From an uncultured beta proteobacterium (lineage in GTDB: Bacteria > Pseudomonadota > Gammaproteobacteria > Burkholderiales > Burkholderiaceae_C), in NCBI GenBank assembly GCA_903845345.1, contig CAIMXF010000185.1:1-35997 (forward strand): a stretch of 35,997 bases of DNA, read 5' to 3'. The translations under genes were made by a program, and so were the position numbers. Positions 1 to 9,255 of the stretch are shown here, piece after piece. Below the pieces are notes generated by a model. The model saw nothing but the letters and a program-made list of their open reading frames with translations. It was not told the DNA's origin and ran no database searches. The stretch's first letter is position 1; each line of letters starts with the position of its first letter.

Positions 1-634
1 GCTGGTCAGGGTCGCAGCTGGCGCCCGGCGAGCGCCGCGGATCGCCGCCCGCGCCGCCGGCGAAGTTGATGTAGCCGACGACGCCGGGCAGGCCCTGCGC
101 GCCGGCGGCCACCGTCGCCAGGCCGCCGACGGACTGGCCCACCAGCAGCACGCGTCTCGCGTCGGCCCACGGCTGCCCGCGCAGCCACTGCAAGGTGGCG
201 CCGAAGGTCAGCAGCGCGGCGTCGGCCGTCTGGCGGAAATTCGGCTTGCTCACGCACTGGCCGTGGGCGTCGAAACGCGCGCCGCCGTGTTCGACGTCGC
301 CGCCGGTGCTCTCGCCGTAGCCCGGGCGCACCGGCGACACCACCGCCACGCCCTTGGCCAGCCAGTACTGCAGCTGCGCCTGGCTCACGCCCACGTCCAG
401 CTTGGCGCGGCCGTCGGCGCCCGCGCGGCCGTGCGAGAACAGCACGACCCGGAACGGGCCCGCGCCGGGCGGCAGGAAATACGTCGTCGCCATCTGCGCC
501 ACGTCGCCGGACGCCTCGCGCACGGGGATCGTCACCGTCTTGCCGCCCGCGGCCCAGGGCGGCAACGTGACCGGCGACGCGGCAAGCGAAGCGCAGGTCA
601 ACACGAGGGCGATGACAAAACTGGCGTGACGCAT
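1..634 (-). CDS. alpha/beta hydrolase (dienelactone hydrolase-like), exported; 3' end outside window
   Basis: Reverse-strand frame from ATG at 634 reads MRHASFVIALVLTCASLAASPVTLPPWAAGGKTVTIPV...FFPPGAGPFRVVLFSHGRAG...VLLVGQSVGGLATVAA...: signal peptide, SHG motif and GQSVGG nucleophile elbow. Not in the ORF track because it is open at the window edge. Confidence 0.85.
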   Translation of the reverse strand, partial: MRHASFVIALVLTCASLAASPVTLPPWAAGGKTVTIPVREASGDVAQMATTYFLPPGAGPFRVVLFSHGRAGADGRAKLDVGVSQAQLQYWLAKGVAVVSPVRPGYGESTGGDVEHGGARFDAHGQCVSKPNFRQTADAALLTFGATLQWLRGQPWADARRVLLVGQSVGGLATVAAGAQGLPGVVGYINFAGGAGGDPRRSPGASCDPDQ

Positions 635-659
635 GCGAGCTCCGGCTGATCGAGACGCG

Positions 660-1685
660 TCAGAACGGCGCCGACGCATCCTCGGCATTGGCCGGCGCGT
701 ACGGCGAGGACATCGCGCCCATCGTCGCGGTCTGGCCGGTCAGCGCGGCGATCACCTTGTCGGTGGTCGAGGTGCCGGCCTCGCCCAGCTTGAGCGGACC
801 GCCGAGCGCCTCGACGAGGTCGGGGATCAGCTTGCCCAGCTCGCCGGTGGTGATGGCGACGTCGGCGTCGAAGCCGTTGTCGCCCTTGCCCGATTTCTCC
901 TGGCCTTCGAGCACGACGTCGAGCAGCTTGATCTTCTTGATCGCCAACTGCTCGGTGAGCACGAACGACACGCGGCTGTCCCACGTGAGCGCGAGCTGGG
1001 TCGGCAGCTTGCCCTGCCTGATGTGCTCGCCGACCTCGTCGATGTCGAGCGTGTGGCGCGCGTAGCGCACGAGCGCCTTCTCGGAGTCGGGCTGCTTCAG
1101 CTCGCATTCGCGGTCGATCGTGAAGCCGGGCGGCGCTTCCTTGGCCGACAGCCATTCGGCCATCGCGGTGGCCGCGGACACCTGCGTCTGCACGAGTTCG
1201 AGCCGGATGCCGCCGGACAGCAGCTCGGTGAGCAGCGTGATGATCCTGTCGGCCTTCTTCGCGCTGGCGGCGCCGATCATCACGAGCTTCGCATCGAGGT
1301 CGATCCACACCGGCGTCGTGCCGCGCCTGGGGAACGCGCGCGGCAGCAGCTCGTGCACGATCTCTTCCTTCAGCTCCCTGGCGTGCTTGCCCTTGGGACG
1401 GCGGCCCGTCTCCTGCTCGATCTTGTCGAGGCGTGCCTCGAGCTGCGTCTTGACCGCGCCGCCGGGCACGGCCTTGGTCTCGGTGCACAGCTTCAGGATC
1501 CACTGGCCGGCGACGTTCTCCACCAACGGCCCGTGCTTCTCGCCGCGCGGCTCGATCCAGCCGAAGGACTCCTGCTGCGCGGCGCCGCACTCGACGAAGC
1601 GCGCCGCGTCGAGTCGCGCCTCCAGCTCCGCCATCGGCGGTTGTTCCCATTGATCGATGCGATAGACGATGGCGTTCTTGAACAT
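660..1685 (-). CDS. rdgC: recombination-associated protein RdgC
   Basis: 341 aa, MFKNAIVYRI...FGWIEPRGEKHGPLVENVAGQWILKLCTETKAVPGGAVK..., characteristic RdgC N-terminus and length. Confidence 0.95.
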   Translation of the reverse strand: MFKNAIVYRIDQWEQPPMAELEARLDAARFVECGAAQQESFGWIEPRGEKHGPLVENVAGQWILKLCTETKAVPGGAVKTQLEARLDKIEQETGRRPKGKHARELKEEIVHELLPRAFPRRGTTPVWIDLDAKLVMIGAASAKKADRIITLLTELLSGGIRLELVQTQVSAATAMAEWLSAKEAPPGFTIDRECELKQPDSEKALVRYARHTLDIDEVGEHIRQGKLPTQLALTWDSRVSFVLTEQLAIKKIKLLDVVLEGQEKSGKGDNGFDADVAITTGELGKLIPDLVEALGGPLKLGEAGTSTTDKVIAALTGQTATMGAMSSPYAPANAEDASAPF

Positions 1686-1870
1686 TGCGGGCGGGCCAGG
1701 AAATGAGGAGGCGAAGGGGCGCGATTCTAGGCTGGCTGTATTTCCGTCCAGCCGCCGGGCTCGCGGCCCGCCGCGGAATGCGGCAAGACCGCACGCGCGG
1801 CGCCTGGCGCGAGAATCGACGTGGCCGCTCTTCGCCGCGCCTTGTTGCCTCTTGTCGCCCTTCGCCGGGA

Positions 1871-2644
1871 ATGCCCATGCTCCGCTTCGCCGCCAACGTC
1901 TCGATGCTGTTTACCGAGGTGCCCTTCCTCGATCGCTTGGCGCTCGCGGCGCGCGCCGGCTTCGCGGCGGTCGAATGCCAGTTCCCGTACGAGGCGCCGG
2001 CCGCCGAGATCCGTGCGCGTCTCGACGACCTCGACCTGCGCATGGTGCTGCACAACCTGCCGGCGGGCGACTGGTCCGCCGGGGATCGCGGCCTCGCCTG
2101 CCTGCCGGCTCGCGTGGACGAGTTCCGCGCGGGCGTGCCGCGCGCGATCGCGTACGCGCACGCGCTGGGCGTGCGCCAGGTCAACTGCCTGGCCGGCATC
2201 GCACCGGCCGGCGCGCTTCACGACGACCTGCGCTGCACGCTCGTCGACAACTTGCGCTTCGCCGCGCGCGCGTTCGCGGCCGCAGGCCTGAAGCTGCTGG
2301 TCGAGCCGGTCAACACCTTCGACATGCCCGGGTTCTTCCTGAACCGCACGCCGCAGGCCGTGGCCCTGCTGGACGACGTCGGCGAGCCGAACGTGTTCGT
2401 GCAGTACGACGCGTACCACATGCAACGCATGGAGGGCGAGCTCGCCGCGACGCTCGCGCGGTACCTGCCTCGCATCGCGCACGTGCAGGTGGCCGACAAC
2501 CCCGGCCGCCACGAACCGGGCACCGGCGAGATCCGCTTCGAGTTCCTGTTCGCCGAACTGGAGCGGCTGGGATACGACGGCTGGATCGGCTGCGAGTACC
2601 GGCCGACGGGCCGCACCGAGGCCGGTCTCGGCTGGATGCCCTAG
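1871..2644 (+). CDS. hyi: hydroxypyruvate isomerase / TIM-barrel sugar isomerase family
   Basis: In-frame ATG at 1871: MPMLRFAANVSMLFTEVPFLDRLALAARAGFAAVECQFPYE...LLVEPVNTFDMPGFFLNRTPQA...QYDAYHMQRMEG...GEIRFEFLFAELERLGYDGWIGCEYRP; typical Hyi/OtnI motifs. Confidence 0.9.
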   Translation: MPMLRFAANVSMLFTEVPFLDRLALAARAGFAAVECQFPYEAPAAEIRARLDDLDLRMVLHNLPAGDWSAGDRGLACLPARVDEFRAGVPRAIAYAHALGVRQVNCLAGIAPAGALHDDLRCTLVDNLRFAARAFAAAGLKLLVEPVNTFDMPGFFLNRTPQAVALLDDVGEPNVFVQYDAYHMQRMEGELAATLARYLPRIAHVQVADNPGRHEPGTGEIRFEFLFAELERLGYDGWIGCEYRPTGRTEAGLGWMP

Positions 2645-2778
2645 TTAGCCGAGGTCCGTGAGGCCATGCGCTGCCGCTCGCGAGCGGCTGGTTTCGTGTA
2701 GGCTACGTCGTGCGATGTGACTGGCATGTGAATGGCTCCGACCCGCCATGACGGTCGCCGAACCAAAAGGATCGCGGC

Positions 2779-2958
2779 ATGTTCCTTCCTCCAGAAGAAC
2801 GTCAGCCCGGGTATCCCCCTCGGCCGGACGGGGGGCTGTCCAGGCGCGGCGAAGCGGTCTTGCTCTGGCTCGTGGGGATATTCCTCCTCGCCGTACTGCT
2901 GGGCCCCATCGGCGGGTCGACGCTCGGACAAGCGCTGGCCGCCTTGCTGGGGCGTTAG
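2779..2958 (+). CDS. small membrane protein, 59 aa
   Basis: Own translation: MFLPPEERQPGYPPRPDGGLSRRGEAVLLWLVGIFLLAVLLGPIGGSTLGQALAALLGR; one hydrophobic helix, stop TAG 2956-2958; ends 37 bp before the DUF3429 gene. Below the ORF-track length cutoff. Confidence 0.55.
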   Translation: MFLPPEERQPGYPPRPDGGLSRRGEAVLLWLVGIFLLAVLLGPIGGSTLGQALAALLGR

Positions 2959-2995
2959 AGGCCGGGCTGCCCCTCACTCTCTTTTCGACTGATTC

Positions 2996-3460
2996 ATGCA
3001 CACCGTTCCGACCGCATCACCGCCGACCTGGGCCCGGATGCTCGGCTTCGCCGGGCTGCTGCCGTTCATTGCGGGGGCGCTGGTCCTGTGGGCCGTCCGC
3101 GACCCTTCGACAGCGGCGCATGCCGCCTTTGCACTCGCCGCCTATGCCGCGACCATCGCGGCGTTTCTGGGTGGCGTGCATTGGGGCCCTGCGCTGCGCG
3201 CGGGAGGTCTGGCCCCGGCTCCGCTGCTGTGGGGCGTGGTGCCCCAACTGGCCGGCTGGCTCGCACTGCTCATGCCCGCCCCAGCCAGTCTGCCGACCTG
3301 TGCGGCCGTGCTGGTCGCCTGCTATGCCGCCGACCGCCGCCTCTATCCCGAAGCGGGTCTCGGTGCATGGTTGCCCATGCGATTGCAGCTGACGATCGTT
3401 GCGGCGACGAGTTGCCTCCTGGGCGCGGCAGCTGGGCACGTCGGACAAGCGTTGCGCTGA
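2996..3460 (+). CDS. DUF3429-family integral membrane protein
   Basis: 154 aa, four to five hydrophobic helices, GFAGLLPFIAGAL...AAYAATIAAFLGGVHWGPAL motif typical of DUF3429. Confidence 0.85.
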   Translation: MHTVPTASPPTWARMLGFAGLLPFIAGALVLWAVRDPSTAAHAAFALAAYAATIAAFLGGVHWGPALRAGGLAPAPLLWGVVPQLAGWLALLMPAPASLPTCAAVLVACYAADRRLYPEAGLGAWLPMRLQLTIVAATSCLLGAAAGHVGQALR

Positions 3461-3581
3461 TTCGCCGCGATGGCTGCCGTGATGCCGGCGGTCGAAGGCA
3501 AAGAATGCGTCGCCCCGGGCGCACTCGGCGCGTGAGCGACATCGACGGCAGCCGACCCGGCAGCCGCCACCCCAACACCCC

Positions 3582-4337
3582 TCAGCCGCGCCCCACGAAC
3601 GGCATCTTCGTCGCCATGATGGTCATGAACTGCACGTTCGCCTCCAGCGGCAGCGATGCCATGTGGACGACGGCGTCGGCGACGCGGGTCACGTCCAGCA
3701 TCGCTTCGGCGGCGATGCGGCCGTCGGCCTGCTTCACGCCCGTGGCCATGCGGGCGGCCATGTCGGTGACGGCGTTGCCGATGTCGATCTGGCCGCAGGC
3801 AATGTCCCAGGCGCGGCCGTCGAGCGAGATCGACTTCGTCAGGCCCGTCACCGCGTGCTTGGTGGCCGTGTAGGGCGCGGAGTCGGGGCGCGGCGCGTGC
3901 GCGGAGATCGAGCCGTTGTTGACGATGCGGCCGCCGCGCGGCGATTGCGCCTTCATCGCGCGAAACGCGCCTTGCGCGCACAGGAACATGCCGGTGAGGT
4001 TGACGTCGACGACCGAGCGCCAGGTGTCATAGCTCAGGTCCTCGAACGCGATGCCGTTCGCGCTGGTGCCGGCGTTGTTGAACAGCAGGTCGACGCGGCC
4101 GAAGCGCTGCAGCGTCGCCGCGAACAGCGCGTCGACCTGCGCCGGCTGCGTGACGTCGGTAGGCACCGCGAGCAGCGCGTCGCCACCGCCCGCCTGCTCG
4201 ACGACCTGCTGCAGCGCATCCGCGCGCCGGCCGGCCAGCACCACGCGCCAGCCGGCGCGCGCGAGCGCGAGCGCGCACGCCTGGCCGATGCCGCTGCCGG
4301 CTCCGGTGACGACGGCGACGTTGTGGCTTGAGTTCAT
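3582..4337 (-). CDS. SDR family NAD(P)-dependent oxidoreductase
   Basis: 251 aa with TGAGSGIG cofactor motif, NNAG, and S...YTATKHA catalytic motif. Confidence 0.93.
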   Translation of the reverse strand: MNSSHNVAVVTGAGSGIGQACALALARAGWRVVLAGRRADALQQVVEQAGGGDALLAVPTDVTQPAQVDALFAATLQRFGRVDLLFNNAGTSANGIAFEDLSYDTWRSVVDVNLTGMFLCAQGAFRAMKAQSPRGGRIVNNGSISAHAPRPDSAPYTATKHAVTGLTKSISLDGRAWDIACGQIDIGNAVTDMAARMATGVKQADGRIAAEAMLDVTRVADAVVHMASLPLEANVQFMTIMATKMPFVGRG

Positions 4338-4410
4338 GAGCAGGTCTCCAGGAATCAGTCGGGGTTCAGCGGCAGTTCAGGTGCGACATGCGCGCTCCCC
4401 ACAGTGAGGG

Positions 4411-4761
4411 ATGTGCTGCGCTGCACAAAGGATCATCATGGTTCTTGCAGCGGGCCGCCAGATGTCCGCATCAGGGGGTTCCATGCAGCACGTCTGTTCA
4501 GCCGCGGCACCGAAGACACTGCCGCGGCACCGTCCGCCCGACGGCGGCTACGTGACCGCCGGCACGTTGATTCTCGCCGCGGCGTCGGCGATCTTCCTCG
4601 TGGCGATGTCGGGTTGCGATTCGGCCCCCACCAACCATGCCTTCGCCGCGACGCCTGCAGACAAGGCGGTCGAGACGCGCCTGTGCCAGGTCGACACCAT
4701 GCCGCCGCTGCAGCCGTTCGACGAGCACGTCGTTGAAATTCCCGCCGACGCTGCGCAGTAG
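4411..4761 (+). CDS. hypothetical exported or lipoprotein-like small protein
   Basis: 116 aa; hydrophobic segment AGTLILAAASAIFLVAMSGCDSAPT followed by a polar tail; strong third-position GC. Start uncertain (internal ATG at 4483 possible); no family recognised. Confidence 0.4.
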   Translation: MCCAAQRIIMVLAAGRQMSASGGSMQHVCSAAAPKTLPRHRPPDGGYVTAGTLILAAASAIFLVAMSGCDSAPTNHAFAATPADKAVETRLCQVDTMPPLQPFDEHVVEIPADAAQ

Positions 4762-4778
4762 CGTCGGTGAAGGCCGAT

Positions 4779-5049
4779 GCCGGTCGAGATGACGACCGAC
4801 AGGTCGAGTTGCATCGCGTCCAGCTGCCGCTGCGTCGCCTGCTGCGCGGCGGCAGCGTCGCGGTTCTGCAGCGCTGTGACGATGGCCTGATGCCGCGGCA
4901 ACGACAGCGCCTGCGTGTTGGGCAGCCGGCTGTCGAGCTCGATGGACTCGCGCAACGCCAGCGACAGCATCGTGCCGATGCAGGCCATCGGGTCGTTGCC
5001 GGTGGCCTCGGCGATGCGGCGGTGGCATGCGAGGTCGGACTCGAGCACT
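4779..5049 (-). pseudogene. C-terminal FCD domain of a GntR-family regulator (HTH half missing)
   Basis: Frame reads LESDLACHRRIAEATGNDPMACIGTMLSLALRESIELDSRLPNTQALSLPRHQAIVTALQNRDAAAAQQATQRQLDAMQLDLSVV: FCD D-x3-H and H motifs with no winged-helix domain upstream. Boundaries approximate. Confidence 0.75.
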
Positions 5050-5253
5050 CGTCGGCAGTTCCCGCTCGTCGTCGGCCAGGGCGAACTGCTCGGAGAAGTT
5101 GGCCAGGATGCACAGGCCGTTCGAGCCGGCGTCGATCATGACATCGACGCAGCGCTGCCGGCCGGCGACGTCCAGCGAGCCGCCTTCGTTGAAGATGGTC
5201 GGCACCACGCGGAACACGCCCTGGCAGCGGGCCGGTCGGCGGGTCGCCGTCAT
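5050..5253 (-). pseudogene. N-terminal fragment of a dihydrodipicolinate-synthase-family protein (KDA-dehydratase-like)
   Basis: MTATRRPARCQGVFRVVPTIFNEGGSLDVAGRQRCVDVMIDAGSNGLCILANFSEQFALADDERE then family similarity stops abruptly at about 5050, where the FCD frame begins. Confidence 0.75.
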
Positions 5254-5308
5254 GTCTCGTCTCTCCTTTTAACTATGATCCGGGCTCGCCCATGTTGCCG
5301 AGCCGTCC

Positions 5309-6736
5309 ATGACCCCCGCCACCGAGTTGCCCGGCGCGCGCGCCCCCGAAGCGCCCGCGCCGGGGCTGCTGCGCCTCGCGTGGCCGATCTTTGCCGAGCA
5401 GTCGCTGCACATGCTCACGGGCGTGGTGTCGACGCTGATGGCCAGCCGGATCGGCGACAACGCGGTGGCCGGCCTCGGCAGCGCGGGCCAGGTGCTGGTG
5501 ATGTTCCTGATGGGCTTCAACGTGCTGGCGGTGGGGGCGTCGATCGCCACCACGCACCACCTCGGGCTGGGTGACAGAAAGGGCGCGCAACGCCTCGCGC
5601 GCGGCGCGGTCTCGACCAACCTGTGGCTGGGCGCGATCTTCAGCGTGCTGCTGGCGCTCACCGCGCCGACGCTGCTGCGCTGGGCGCAGCTCACGCCGCC
5701 CTTGATGGTGTTCGCGCTGCCCTTCCTGCAGTGGATGGGCGGCACGCTGTTCCTCGAGTCGATGAACTACGCGCTGTGCGCGGTGCTGCGCGCGCACGGC
5801 CACACGCGCGAGGTGATGTTCGTGATCCTCGCGCAGAACGTCGTCAACGCGGGACTGAGCTTCGTGCTGATCTTCGGCATCGCGGGACTGCCGGCGCTGG
5901 GCGTCACCGGCATCGTGATCGCCGCGGCGACGAGCCGGCTGCTCGCGTGCGTCGCGCTCTGGGTGCTGGTCAACCTGCACATCGGGCTGCGGCTGCGGCC
6001 GCGCGACCTGGTCTCGATCCGCCTGTCCGACCTGCGGCGGCTGCTCGCGCTGGGCTTTCCCGCGGTGCTGGAGAACATCAGCTGGTTCGCGTCGTTCATG
6101 ATCATCACGGCGCTCACTGCGCGCATGGGCGAGCGCACGCTGGCCACGCAGGCGTACACGATGCAGATCGCGTCGATCGAGATGCTCGCATGCCTGTCGA
6201 TCGGCATCGGCAACGAGATCATCGTCGGCCGGCTGGTGGGCGCGGGACGCTTCGAGGAGGCGCGCGTGCAGTGCCTGGCCAACATGCGGCTGGGGCTGCT
6301 CGTGACGGCGGGCGTGGCGTGCGTGTTCGCGCTGCTGGCGCCGTGGGTGCTGCGCATCTTCACGGCCGATCCGCAGATCGTGTCGCTGGGCCGCACGCTG
6401 ATCCTGCTCGGGCTGCTGCTGGAGCCGGGCCGCAGCTTCAACCTGATCATCATCAATGCGCTGCGCGCCAGCGGCGACAGCCGCTTCCCGCTGATCGCCG
6501 GCCTGATCTCGCAATGGGGAGTCATGCTGCTGGGCGCATGGCTGCTGGGCACGTACCTGGGCCTCGGCCTGGTCGGCGTCTGGATCGCGCTGATCGCCGA
6601 CGAGTGGCTGCGTGGCCTGTTCATGCTGCAACGCTGGCGGCGCGGCCGCTGGCTCAAGCACGCCAAGCGCATGCAGGCGCTCGCCGCCGCGCGCGACTCC
6701 ATCATCGATTCGCATCAAAGCCGGAGCTTCACATGA
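5309..6736 (+). CDS. MATE family efflux transporter
   Basis: 475 aa polytopic protein: LLRLAWPIFAEQSLHMLTGVVSTLMASRIGDNAVAGLGSAGQV...; duplicated MatE architecture. Confidence 0.93.
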   Translation: MTPATELPGARAPEAPAPGLLRLAWPIFAEQSLHMLTGVVSTLMASRIGDNAVAGLGSAGQVLVMFLMGFNVLAVGASIATTHHLGLGDRKGAQRLARGAVSTNLWLGAIFSVLLALTAPTLLRWAQLTPPLMVFALPFLQWMGGTLFLESMNYALCAVLRAHGHTREVMFVILAQNVVNAGLSFVLIFGIAGLPALGVTGIVIAAATSRLLACVALWVLVNLHIGLRLRPRDLVSIRLSDLRRLLALGFPAVLENISWFASFMIITALTARMGERTLATQAYTMQIASIEMLACLSIGIGNEIIVGRLVGAGRFEEARVQCLANMRLGLLVTAGVACVFALLAPWVLRIFTADPQIVSLGRTLILLGLLLEPGRSFNLIIINALRASGDSRFPLIAGLISQWGVMLLGAWLLGTYLGLGLVGVWIALIADEWLRGLFMLQRWRRGRWLKHAKRMQALAAARDSIIDSHQSRSFT

Positions 6737-6756
6737 GCGACCACCCGCCACCCAGC

Positions 6757-7212
6757 TCCACCAGCGCGACGACGGCCATCCGGGGGGCGGCCTGGCCGTC
6801 ACGCTGCGCGACGTGAGCATCGACGGCGAGGAAGGATTTCCCGCCCGGGTCGACGCGCGCGTCACCCATTCGCCGGGCGCCGATCGCAGCTGGCGCGTCG
6901 ACTACGAGACCCCGACCGACCGCGCCAAGGTCGCTCGCGCATGGGCGGCGCGCACGCGCAGCGGGCGAGCGCCGGGGGCGACGACCACCACCGCATCCTG
7001 GACGACGCCGCGACCGGCACGCTGCGCCACTTCCTCGACGGCACGCTCGTCGGCCACGCCAGCGAGGCCTGCCAACGCCGCATCGCGATCTGCCTCGAGC
7101 CGCAGCACAGCCCGACTCGCCGTACCACGCGGACTCGCCGACGACGGTGCCGCGGCCCGGCCAAACCTGCCGCAGCACGTCCGTCTACAGGTTCACAGCT
7201 GGAACAGCGTGA
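6757..7212 (+). pseudogene. aldose 1-epimerase remnant (internal deletion plus frameshifts)
   Basis: Three segments in different frames: 'HQRDDGHPGGGLAVTLRDVSIDGEEGFPARVDARVTHSPGADRSWRVDYETPTD', 'LRHFLDGTLVGHASEACQRRIAICLEPQH', and 'DSPYHADSPTTVPRPGQTCRSTSVYRF'. Together they follow the GalM pattern (GEEGFPG..RV.Y...YxATTD / NFLDGTLVG / LETQHxPDSPNH..FPST.LRPG..Y.S.TVYRF). Confidence 0.75.
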
Positions 7213-8272
7213 AGCCCAGGCCGACGCTGTTCTGGCGGTGGTTGTAGTCCAGCATCGTCTCGCCGTAGCCGGAGAACAGCTGCACGTACCAGCGCAGGCC
7301 GTCGGGCTTGGCCGACCACACCGGGCGCGTCCACTCGAACTTCAGCGAGCCGCGGTCCCATGACTTGAACGACGTGCGCGCCGTCAGCTGCATCGTCGTC
7401 TCGCCGGGCAGCCACGAGGCGCTCAGCTCGGTGTTGCCGATGTAGTCGGTGATGTGCGGGTTGTCGTCGACGCCGCTCTCGTAGACCCGCCAGTTGTAGC
7501 GGCCGCGCAGCGCGATGTCACCGTGCGTGAACGCCGTGCCGACGTAGGCGTAGTTCCAGCTGCGCGACAGCGGGTCGCCTTCGCCATTGGACTCGTGCGC
7601 GATGCCCAGCAGCATCATGCGCCAGCGCCAGTCGCCGCCGAGGTCGCCCATCTTGTCGGGGATCGGTACGACGTACATCGCCTCGGGCTGGTAGTCGCTG
7701 CTGCGGAACGGCGCCGAGTCCTGGCCGTTCCAGAACTGCCAGATGGATTGCTGCGTGTACGACAGCCACACGTCGGCGTTGGGCAGCAGGAAGTCCTCTG
7801 CAGCCTTTGCGCGCAGCGACAGCTGCAGCTCGGCCTCGGTCTGGCGGTATTGCGGGAAGGTGCCGCCGTCCGGATGCGTCGGGCTCGAGGGCGCGCGGTT
7901 GATGCTGCTCGTGTAGTGCGCCGGCAGCAGGAAGTTGGGCGCGTAGGTGCGCACGACGAAGGTGCCGCGCTTGTCGGCCGGATCGAGCTCCCAGAACTTG
8001 GCGAGGTAGTCGCCGGCCGCCAGGCCGTTGCCGTTGGGCGTGGTGGCGACTTGCTGCAACGCGCTGGGCTCGTCGCGCGCGGCCGGCGGGACGAGCGGCT
8101 TGGGACTGGCGATGGCGGGCGTGTCGGCGTGGGGCGGGTAGATCGCGTCGTAGCAGGCGAGCCGTTGCGCGTCGGACAGGCCCGCGCACGAGGCCGGATC
8201 CTGGGCCGCGAGCACGCTGGCGGGAAACGCGGCGGCGAGCGCCAGGAGCAGGAGACTGCCGGGAGACTGCAT
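7193..8272 (-). CDS. pldA: outer membrane phospholipase A
   Basis: MQSPGSLLLLALAAAFPASVLAAQDPASC...; catalytic HxSN motif in GIAHESNGEGDPLSRSWNYAYVG and C-terminal beta strand ending in F-x-L (GLGFTLFQL). Confidence 0.9.
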   Translation of the reverse strand: MQSPGSLLLLALAAAFPASVLAAQDPASCAGLSDAQRLACYDAIYPPHADTPAIASPKPLVPPAARDEPSALQQVATTPNGNGLAAGDYLAKFWELDPADKRGTFVVRTYAPNFLLPAHYTSSINRAPSSPTHPDGGTFPQYRQTEAELQLSLRAKAAEDFLLPNADVWLSYTQQSIWQFWNGQDSAPFRSSDYQPEAMYVVPIPDKMGDLGGDWRWRMMLLGIAHESNGEGDPLSRSWNYAYVGTAFTHGDIALRGRYNWRVYESGVDDNPHITDYIGNTELSASWLPGETTMQLTARTSFKSWDRGSLKFEWTRPVWSAKPDGLRWYVQLFSGYGETMLDYNHRQNSVGLGFTLFQL

Positions 8273-8508
8273 GGTCGGATTCCTGGAAAAAGTCGGCGGG
8301 CGATCGGCAGCGAGGTCGACCAACTGCGTCGTGCAGCGGAAAAGGCGACTGCTCGACGGCAACAGGCGGCGTGCTGGCAAGGCATGTGCCCACGTGCAGG
8401 CGGCCACCTGACCGAGCGCTCGGCGCGCGGGCGCCTTCCTGTCGCCGGTCGCACGATCCTTGCGTGCGGCGAGCGTCGCTGTCGCAGGCGACCTACCCCG
8501 CCTTTAGA

Positions 8509-9213
8509 ATGACCGCCTCCATCACACAGGCCGAATCGCCGCTCGCCATCGCCATGCAGCCAGGGGACATCGGCCAGGTCATCGCCACGGCGATTCTCGA
8601 GCGACGCCTCGTCCCGGGACGGCGGCTCAACGAGCTGGAGCTTTCGCGGCTGCTGGGCGTGAGCCGCTCGATGATCCGCTTCGCGCTGGTGGGACTGCAC
8701 CACGACGGCCTGGTCACGTTCGAGACCAACCGCGGCGCGTTCGTCGCCAAGCCCACCCTGGGCGAGGCGCACCTGCTGTTCGAGGCCATCGCCGCGATCG
8801 AGCGTTCGGCCATCGACATCATCGCCGGCGCCGCGAAACCGCCCTCGCTCGACAGCCTGCGGGGCGTGCACAGGAAGCAGGTGAAGGCGCGCAGCAAGGA
8901 CAACACGCGCCTGTCCGAACAGCTCGCGATCGACTTTCATCGCGAGCTGCTCGCGCTCACCGGCAACCCGCTGCTGATCGAGGCGCACCGCAAGCTGCTG
9001 CTGTCCTATCGCGTGGCGACCGCCGTCTTCAAGACCGAGCTCGATGACTGCGAGCTCGAGGATCACCACGGCGAGATGATCGCGCTGCTGGAAAGCGGTT
9101 CGGCCGCGAAGCTGCGCCGGCTCATCGACGCGCACTGGCGCCTCGTGATCCGCGGCCACGTCGGCATGCAGCCGGGCGTCGAGGACCTGGCCGAGGCCTT
9201 GCGGATCCAGTAG
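8509..9213 (+). CDS. GntR family transcriptional regulator (FadR/FCD type)
   Basis: In-frame ATG at 8509; ...GQVIATAILERRLVPGRRLNELELSRLLGVSRSMIRFALVGLHHDGLV (winged HTH) followed by an alpha-helical FCD-like domain. Confidence 0.9.
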   Translation: MTASITQAESPLAIAMQPGDIGQVIATAILERRLVPGRRLNELELSRLLGVSRSMIRFALVGLHHDGLVTFETNRGAFVAKPTLGEAHLLFEAIAAIERSAIDIIAGAAKPPSLDSLRGVHRKQVKARSKDNTRLSEQLAIDFHRELLALTGNPLLIEAHRKLLLSYRVATAVFKTELDDCELEDHHGEMIALLESGSAAKLRRLIDAHWRLVIRGHVGMQPGVEDLAEALRIQ

Positions 9214-9255
9214 CAGCGACGCGAGGCCGTCGCCGGCGCCGCGCGACGCGGCTGT

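Noticed and set aside
598-2199. 533-aa minus-strand ORF
   Set aside because: Out-of-frame reading through rdgC; Arg-rich, no family resemblance.
4498-5253. 251-aa minus-strand ORF as one intact novel protein
   Set aside because: Only the first ~68 aa look like a real family; the remainder is out of frame relative to the FCD fragment, so a deletion junction explains it better.
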